Source: an uncultured Lachnospiraceae bacterium (GTDB lineage Bacteria > Bacillota > Clostridia > Lachnospirales > Lachnospiraceae). From it: a stretch of DNA of 11,176 nucleotides. Each line of letters begins with the position of its first letter. Position 1 is the first letter of the stretch. Below are positions 5,442-11,176 of this stretch, piece after piece. The stretch is from positions 1 to 11,176 of the forward strand of contig CABUZU010000064.1 in assembly GCA_902496125.1 (NCBI GenBank), given 5' to 3'. Position numbers and translations under genes: made by a program. Under the pieces are notes generated by a model, which saw only the letters and a list, made by a program, of their open reading frames with translations, was not told the origin of the DNA and made no database searches.

Positions 5442-8400
5442 ATGGAGAAATACAGAATACGCCCGGTTAAATCCGGAAAAAGCATCCGAATGAGTTATTC
5501 CAGACAGAAAGAAGTCTTGGAAATGCCTAATCTTATTGAGATTCAGAAGGAATCTTATGATTGGTTTTTAAAAGACGGTTTGATGGAAGTCTTTCATGAT
5601 ATCTCACCAATTTCAGATTTTAGTGGAAACTTAAATCTTGAATTTGTAGGATTTCAGTTAAAAAAAGATAATATTAAATATACCATTGAAGAATGTAAAG
5701 AAAGAGACGCCACATATGCGGCTCCATTATGGGTAAAAGTTCGTCTGATTAACAATAATGAAGATGGAGAAATAAAAGAACACGAAGTTTATATGGGTGA
5801 GCTTCCTTTGATGACAGACACAGGCTCGTTTGTAATTAACGGTGCTGAGCGTGTTATTGTAAGTCAGTTGGTTCGTTCACCTGGTATATATTATGGCATT
5901 GCTCACGATAAATTAGGTAAAGAATTATATTCTTCTACCGTAATTCCTAACAGAGGTGCATGGTTAGAATATGAAACAGATTCAAACGATGTATTTTTTG
6001 TTCGTGTAGATAGAACTCGTAAGGTTCCAGTAACAGTATTAATTCGTGCTCTTTTAGGTGAAGGACATGCTAGCGACCAAGACATTTTAGATTTATTTGG
6101 TGATGAACCAAAGATTCATGCAAGTATCGCTAAGGAGCCTTATGGTGCTGAAGATAGAAATTACGAAAATGGCTTATTGGAATTATATAAGAAGATTCGT
6201 CCAGGTGAACCTTTATATGTAGATAATGCGAAGAGCCTTTTAGAGAGTATGTTCTTTGATTCAAGAAGATATGATTTAGCGAAGGTTGGTCGTTATAAAT
6301 TCAATAAGAAATTACACTTAAAGAATAGAATTGTTGGTTATGCATTAGCAGAAGATGTTGTGGATGAATCAACAGGTGAAATTTTAGCAGAAGCTGGAAC
6401 AGTTGTAAACGAAGAGTTAGCAATTGATATCCAGAATGCTGGTGTTCCTTATGTTGTGATGAAAACAGAAACTAAAAATGTTAAAGTTTTATCGAACATG
6501 ATGGTAGATTTAAGAGCTTACTTTGATTGTGAGCCTCGTGAATTAGGTATTATTGAAGATGTTTATTATCCAGCATTAATGGCAATTTTAGAAGAATGTG
6601 GTGATGATGCAGAAAAATTAAGAAACACTCTTAAGAGAAGAGTTTCTGACTTAGTTCCAAAGCATATCACAAGAGAAGATATTTTTGCTTCGATTAACTA
6701 TAACATCCATCTAGAATATGGTTTAGGTAATAAAGACGATATCGACCACTTAGGAAACAGACGTATCCGTGCGGTTGGTGAATTATTACAGAACCAGTAT
6801 CGTATTGGTCTTTCTAGAATGGAACGTGTAGTTAGAGAACGTATGACAACTCAGGATACAGAAAATATTACACCTCAGAATTTAATTAATATTAAGCCAG
6901 TAACTGCTGCGGTAAAAGAATTCTTTGGTAGTTCTCAGTTGTCACAGTTTATGGATCAGAATAACCCGCTTTCTGAGTTAACACATAAGAGAAGACTTTC
7001 TGCATTAGGTCCTGGTGGTTTATCAAGAGACCGTGCAGGTTTCGAGGTTCGAGACGTACATTATTCTCACTATGGTCGTATGTGCCCTATCGAGACTCCT
7101 GAAGGTCCTAACATCGGTTTAATTAACTCTCTTGCTACCTATGCAAGAATTAATGAATATGGATTTATTGAAGCTCCTTATCGTTTATTAGATAAGTCAG
7201 ATCCTAAGAATCCAAGAGTAACAGATGAAGTTCGTTACTTCACAGCAGACGAAGAAGATAACCACATTGTTGTACAGGCGAATGAGCCTTTAGATGAAAA
7301 TGGTTATTTCATCCGTCCTAACGTATCTGGTCGTTTCCGCGAAGAAACAGCAGAATTTGAAAAGAGTAAAGTAGATTTAATGGACGTATCTCCTAAGATG
7401 CTATTCTCTGTTGCGACAGCAATGATTCCATTCTTGGAGAACGATGATGCGAACCGTGCACTTATGGGTTCTAACATGCAGCGTCAGGCTGTTCCACTAT
7501 TAACAACAGAAGCACCAGCTGTAGGTACAGGTATGGAAGCAAAGGCTGCCATTGACTCTGGTGTTTGTGTATTAGCTAAGAGAGCTGGTATTGTAGACTA
7601 TGTTTCTTCTACTAAGATTATTGTTCGTACTCCTGACAATGAAAGAGACGAATACAATTTAATTAAGTTTAAGAGAAGTAACCAGTCTAACTGCTATAAC
7701 CAGAAACCAATCGTTACAAAGGGTGACCATGTAGAAAAAGGAGAAGTCATCGCTGATGGTCCTTCTACTTCTAATGGTGAAATTGCTCTTGGTAAGAATC
7801 CATTAATCGGATTCATGACTTGGGAAGGTTATAACTACGAAGATGCTGTACTTCTTAGTGAACGTTTAGTAAAAGATGATGTTTACACATCTGTTCATCT
7901 TGAAGAATATGAAGCAGTTGCTAGAGATACCAAATTAGGTTCAGAAGAAATTACTCGTGATGTTCCTGGTATTGGTGATGATGCATTAAAAGATTTAGAT
8001 GAAAGAGGTATTATCCGTATTGGTGCTGAGGTACGTGCTGGTGATATCTTAGTTGGTAAGGTAACTCCTAAGGGAGAGACAGAACTTACCGCAGAAGAAA
8101 GACTTCTTCGTGCAATTTTCGGTGAAAAAGCAAGAGAAGTTCGTGATACTTCATTAAAAGTTCCTCATGGAGCTTATGGTATCGTTGTAGACGCTAAAGT
8201 ATTTAGCCGTGAAAATAATGATGAACTTAGCCCTGGTGTAAATCAGAGTGTAAGAATTTATATTGCTCAAAAGAGAAAGATTTCTGTTGGTGATAAGATG
8301 GCTGGTCGTCATGGTAACAAGGGTGTTGTTTCTCGTGTACTTCCAGTAGAAGATATGCCATTCTTACCAAATGGTCGTCCTCTAGATATCGTATTAAATC

Positions 8401-9332
8401 CATTAGGTGTACCTTCTCGTATGAACATTGGACAGATTCTTGAAATCCACTTAAGTCTTGCTTCTAAGGTATTAGGTTTCAATATCGCAACTCCTGTATT
8501 CGATGGAGCAAACGAAATTGATATTATGGATACTCTAGAACTTGCAAATGACTATGTTAATACAGAGTGGGAAGACTTTGTAGAAAAATACAAAGATACT
8601 TTAAATCCTGATGTAATGAAATATTTAGGAGATCACTTAGAACACAGAGAATTATGGAAAGGTGTTCCAATTTCTCGTGATGGTAAAGTAACCTTACGTG
8701 ATGGACGTACTGGTGAAGAATTTGATAATCCAGTAACTATCGGTCACATGCACTATTTGAAACTACATCACTTAGTAGATGATAAGATTCATGCTCGTTC
8801 AACGGGTCCTTACTCCTTAGTAACCCAACAGCCACTTGGTGGTAAAGCACAGTTTGGTGGACAGCGTTTTGGTGAAATGGAAGTTTGGGCATTAGAGGCA
8901 TATGGTGCTGCTTATACTTTACAGGAAATCTTAACGGTTAAATCTGATGATGTCATTGGACGTGTTAAGACTTATGAAGCAATTATTAAAGGTGAAAATA
9001 TCCCCGAACCTGGTATTCCAGAATCCTTTAAGGTATTACTTAAAGAGTTACAGTCTTTAGGACTTGATGTAAAACTTTTAAGAGATGATAATACTGAAGT
9101 CGAAATTAAAGAAAGTGTAGATTACGGCGATGGCAGTGATTACAAGAATTTAATTGAAGGCGAAGATCGTAATTATAAAGAAAATTATGGTGCTATGGGC
9201 TACCAGCAGCAAGAAATCAAAGGCGAAGAATTTGTTGATGTAAAAGAAGACAACGATTCTGACGAAGCTTTTAATGAAGCTTTCCCAGAAGATATGTGGG
9301 AAGCAGAAGAATTTTCAGATGATAACAACTAA
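5442..9332 (+). CDS. rpoB: DNA-directed RNA polymerase subunit beta
   Basis: The product has 1296 residues, the beta subunit of the core RNA polymerase. Family features from start to end: an N-terminal lobe opening with PNLIEIQKESYDWFL, the ERVIVSQLVRSPG segment, and the rifampicin-binding cluster FFGSSQLSQFMDQNNPLSEL (494-513) continuing to THKRRLSALGPGGLSRDRAGFEVRD by position (514-538). The active-site and hybrid-binding blocks follow, with YEDAVLLSERLV, GDKMAGRHGNKGVVS and GGKAQFGGQRFGEMEVWALE. Residues equal to E. coli Q513, D516, H526, R529 and S531 (here Q502, D505, H515, R518, S520) are wild type, so no common rifampicin-resistance change is present. The tail of about 79 residues (1218-1296) is strongly acidic and not part of the conserved core. 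ATG 5442 is chosen because AGGGGTGA (5426-5433) is a good SD; GTG 5430 would overlap that SD. rpoC follows after 42 bp. Confidence 0.98.
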   Translation: MEKYRIRPVKSGKSIRMSYSRQKEVLEMPNLIEIQKESYDWFLKDGLMEVFHDISPISDFSGNLNLEFVGFQLKKDNIKYTIEECKERDATYAAPLWVKVRLINNNEDGEIKEHEVYMGELPLMTDTGSFVINGAERVIVSQLVRSPGIYYGIAHDKLGKELYSSTVIPNRGAWLEYETDSNDVFFVRVDRTRKVPVTVLIRALLGEGHASDQDILDLFGDEPKIHASIAKEPYGAEDRNYENGLLELYKKIRPGEPLYVDNAKSLLESMFFDSRRYDLAKVGRYKFNKKLHLKNRIVGYALAEDVVDESTGEILAEAGTVVNEELAIDIQNAGVPYVVMKTETKNVKVLSNMMVDLRAYFDCEPRELGIIEDVYYPALMAILEECGDDAEKLRNTLKRRVSDLVPKHITREDIFASINYNIHLEYGLGNKDDIDHLGNRRIRAVGELLQNQYRIGLSRMERVVRERMTTQDTENITPQNLINIKPVTAAVKEFFGSSQLSQFMDQNNPLSELTHKRRLSALGPGGLSRDRAGFEVRDVHYSHYGRMCPIETPEGPNIGLINSLATYARINEYGFIEAPYRLLDKSDPKNPRVTDEVRYFTADEEDNHIVVQANEPLDENGYFIRPNVSGRFREETAEFEKSKVDLMDVSPKMLFSVATAMIPFLENDDANRALMGSNMQRQAVPLLTTEAPAVGTGMEAKAAIDSGVCVLAKRAGIVDYVSSTKIIVRTPDNERDEYNLIKFKRSNQSNCYNQKPIVTKGDHVEKGEVIADGPSTSNGEIALGKNPLIGFMTWEGYNYEDAVLLSERLVKDDVYTSVHLEEYEAVARDTKLGSEEITRDVPGIGDDALKDLDERGIIRIGAEVRAGDILVGKVTPKGETELTAEERLLRAIFGEKAREVRDTSLKVPHGAYGIVVDAKVFSRENNDELSPGVNQSVRIYIAQKRKISVGDKMAGRHGNKGVVSRVLPVEDMPFLPNGRPLDIVLNPLGVPSRMNIGQILEIHLSLASKVLGFNIATPVFDGANEIDIMDTLELANDYVNTEWEDFVEKYKDTLNPDVMKYLGDHLEHRELWKGVPISRDGKVTLRDGRTGEEFDNPVTIGHMHYLKLHHLVDDKIHARSTGPYSLVTQQPLGGKAQFGGQRFGEMEVWALEAYGAAYTLQEILTVKSDDVIGRVKTYEAIIKGENIPEPGIPESFKVLLKELQSLGLDVKLLRDDNTEVEIKESVDYGDGSDYKNLIEGEDRNYKENYGAMGYQQQEIKGEEFVDVKEDNDSDEAFNEAFPEDMWEAEEFSDDNN

Positions 9333-9374
9333 GAGATTTGATAGATATAGATAAGATAGAAGGGAGATTCGTTC

Positions 9375-11176
9375 ATGTCTGATTCAAACACTGAAACCTA
9401 TCAGCCACTGCAGTTTGATGCAATTAAGATTGGACTTGCTTCACCAGAGAAAATCTTAGAGTGGTCACAGAGAAAAACTCCTGATGGAAGAGTAATCTGT
9501 GATGGCGAAGTAAAGAAACCGGAGACTATTAATTATAGAACTTTAAAACCAGAAAAAGATGGTCTGTTTTGCGAACGTATCTTTGGACCTAGTAAAGACT
9601 GGGAGTGCCATTGCGGTAAATACAAAAAGATTCGTTATAAAGGCGTAATTTGTGACCGTTGTGGTGTAGAAGTTACAAAAGCGAATGTACGTCGTGAACG
9701 TATGGGACATATTAAACTTGCAGCACCAGTATCTCATATCTGGTACTTTAAAGGAATCCCTAGCCGTATGGGTATTATCCTTGATATGTCTCCACGTGTG
9801 TTAGAGAAGGTTTTATATTTTGCTTCTTATGTAGTATTAGATCCAGGTGAAGGCACCAACTTAACTTATAAGAAGGTTCTTTCAGAAAAAGAATATAGAG
9901 AAGCTTTAGAAGAATATAGAGATGAAAATTATCGTCCTCTATTCCGTGTAGGTATGGGAGCAGAAGCAATTCAGGAATTACTTCGCAATATTGACTTAGA
10001 AAAAGAGTCTGCACAGTTAAAAGCTGAATTAAAGGATGCTTCTAGCCAGAAGAAAGCTAAAATTATTAAAAGACTTGAAGTAGTAGAAGCATTTAGAACA
10101 TCTGGTAATAAACCAGAATGGATGATTATGAATGTAATTCCGGTAATCCCACCAGAACTTCGTCCAATGGTACAGTTAGATGGTGGACGTTTCGCTACAT
10201 CAGACTTAAATGATTTATATCGTCGTATTATTAATAGAAACAATCGTTTAGCAAGATTGTTAGAGCTTGGTGCTCCTGATATCATCGTTCGTAATGAAAA
10301 ACGTATGCTTCAGGAAGCTGTCGATGCTTTAATCGATAATGGTCGTCGTGGCCGTCCAGTTACAGGTCCTGGTAACCGTGCATTAAAATCATTATCAGAT
10401 ATGCTTAAAGGTAAACAGGGACGTTTCCGTCAAAACTTATTAGGTAAGCGTGTTGACTACTCAGGACGTTCCGTTATCGTTGTAGGGCCAGAACTTAAGA
10501 TTTATCAGTGTGGTCTTCCAAAAGAAATGGCAATCGAACTATTTAAACCTTTCGTTATGAAGGAATTAGTTTCACAGGGTATTGCTCATAACATTAAGAG
10601 TGCTAAGAAGATGGTTGAAAAGCTTCAGCCAGAAGTTTGGGATGTATTAGAGCAGGTTATTAAAGAACATCCAGTTATGTTAAACCGTGCTCCTACACTT
10701 CACCGTTTAGGTATTCAGGCATTTGAACCAATCTTAGTAGAAGGTAAGGCAATTAAGCTTCATCCATTAGTATGTACTGCTTACAATGCCGACTTCGATG
10801 GTGACCAGATGGCTGCTCACTTACCTTTATCAGTAGAAGCTCAGTCAGAATGCCGTTTCTTATTGTTATCACCAAATAACTTATTGAAACCTTCTGATGG
10901 TGCACCAGTAGCCGTTCCTTCACAGGATATGGTACTTGGTATTTATTATTTGACTCAAGAACGTCCTAGTGTTAAGGGTGAAGGTAAATTCTTTAAGAAC
11001 TTAAACGAAGCAATCTTAGCTTATGAAAATGGTTACATTACCCTTCAGGCAAAGATTAGAGTTCGTGTAACAAAAGAAATTGATGGCGTAATGAAGAGTG
11101 GTGTTGTAGAATCTACTCTAGGCCGCTTCTTATTCAATGAAATTATTCCTCAGGATTTAGGATTCGTTGATAGAAC
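9375..11176 (+). CDS. rpoC: DNA-directed RNA polymerase subunit beta', N-terminal 600 codons (3' truncated by window)
   Basis: The frame is open from ATG 9375, preceded by GGGAG (9362-9366), to the window end, about half of a typical beta' subunit. The N-terminal zinc-binding domain has Cys78, Cys80, Cys93 and Cys96 in the CHCG and CDRCGVEV motifs. Further on come KGIPSRMGIILDMSPR (clamp), VIPPELRPMVQLDGGRFA, the NRLARLLELGAPDIIVRNEK rudder and lid area, and LLGKRVDYSGRSVIVVGPEL. The catalytic NADFDGD follows (471-477, at 10785-10805), with D473, D475 and D477 holding the active-site magnesium, then PSQDMVLGIYYLT. The bridge helix, trigger loop and C-terminus are beyond the window. It is co-transcribed with rpoB, with 42 bp and no terminator between them. 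Confidence 0.98.
   Translation, partial: MSDSNTETYQPLQFDAIKIGLASPEKILEWSQRKTPDGRVICDGEVKKPETINYRTLKPEKDGLFCERIFGPSKDWECHCGKYKKIRYKGVICDRCGVEVTKANVRRERMGHIKLAAPVSHIWYFKGIPSRMGIILDMSPRVLEKVLYFASYVVLDPGEGTNLTYKKVLSEKEYREALEEYRDENYRPLFRVGMGAEAIQELLRNIDLEKESAQLKAELKDASSQKKAKIIKRLEVVEAFRTSGNKPEWMIMNVIPVIPPELRPMVQLDGGRFATSDLNDLYRRIINRNNRLARLLELGAPDIIVRNEKRMLQEAVDALIDNGRRGRPVTGPGNRALKSLSDMLKGKQGRFRQNLLGKRVDYSGRSVIVVGPELKIYQCGLPKEMAIELFKPFVMKELVSQGIAHNIKSAKKMVEKLQPEVWDVLEQVIKEHPVMLNRAPTLHRLGIQAFEPILVEGKAIKLHPLVCTAYNADFDGDQMAAHLPLSVEAQSECRFLLLSPNNLLKPSDGAPVAVPSQDMVLGIYYLTQERPSVKGEGKFFKNLNEAILAYENGYITLQAKIRVRVTKEIDGVMKSGVVESTLGRFLFNEIIPQDLGFVDR

Noticed and set aside
6921..7055. Possible rifampicin-resistance mutation in rpoB
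   Set aside because: All the main resistance positions have the wild-type residue; L513 and L519 in place of E. coli Ile are ordinary family variation.
9543..10285. Antisense open frames (64, 79 and 104 residues) within rpoC
   Set aside because: They are opposite-strand shadows of a strongly conserved gene, without ribosome binding sites or recognisable domains.
1..11176. CRISPR, insertion sequence, prophage, toxin-antitoxin or defence genes
   Set aside because: No regularly spaced repeats, transposase, integrase or matching small gene pairs were seen on either strand.

Overview
The window reads as a chromosomal core region of an AT-rich, endospore-forming member of the Clostridia, most likely Lachnospiraceae. 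The reasons are a recognisable spoIIR gene, Shine-Dalgarno sites of the GGAGG type before nearly every gene, sigma-A-type promoters with 17-bp spacers, and RpoB/RpoC of the Firmicutes type with a long acidic RpoB tail. The family-level placement is inference from protein style; no rRNA is present to confirm it.

Layout. Positions 1-194 hold the 3' end of a gene on the + strand, probably the FCD-type ligand-binding end of a GntR-family regulator. It converges on, and overlaps by 20 bp, spoIIR on the - strand (175-786), which encodes the intercompartmental sporulation signalling protein. Upstream of spoIIR on the - strand lies a two-gene unit: a divergent alanine-racemase-family gene (1924-3033) followed by a FemAB-family peptidoglycan aminoacyltransferase gene (844-1908). 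A rho-independent terminator (787-831) closes this unit. The 3' arm of that terminator contains the spoIIR ribosome binding site, and its loop contains a possible forespore (sigma-F-like) -10 element.

Divergent from the racemase gene is ddl (D-Ala-D-Ala ligase, 3213-4265), followed after 3 bp by a DUF1934 beta-barrel protein gene (4269-4697). The 3.0-3.2 kb intergenic region holds back-to-back promoters. Racemase, FemX-like transferase and Ddl together form a small peptidoglycan precursor cluster. A bidirectional terminator (4699-4730) separates it from a convergent gene for a 153-residue single-pass membrane protein of unknown function (4729-5190).

The right half is the RNA polymerase operon: a clear sigma-A promoter (5307-5335), a leader of about 100 nt with two perfect inverted repeats, rpoB (5442-9332) and the first 600 codons of rpoC (9375 to the window end). 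rplJ/rplL, the usual upstream neighbours of rpoB, are absent from the window; rpoB has its own promoter, divergent from the membrane-protein gene.

No mobile element, CRISPR array, tRNA or rRNA was seen. Gene content is ordinary. The most interesting signals are regulatory: the terminator/RBS/promoter overlap at spoIIR, the rpoB leader hairpins, and the dyad over the racemase -10. I did not find convincing evidence of a new multi-gene system.
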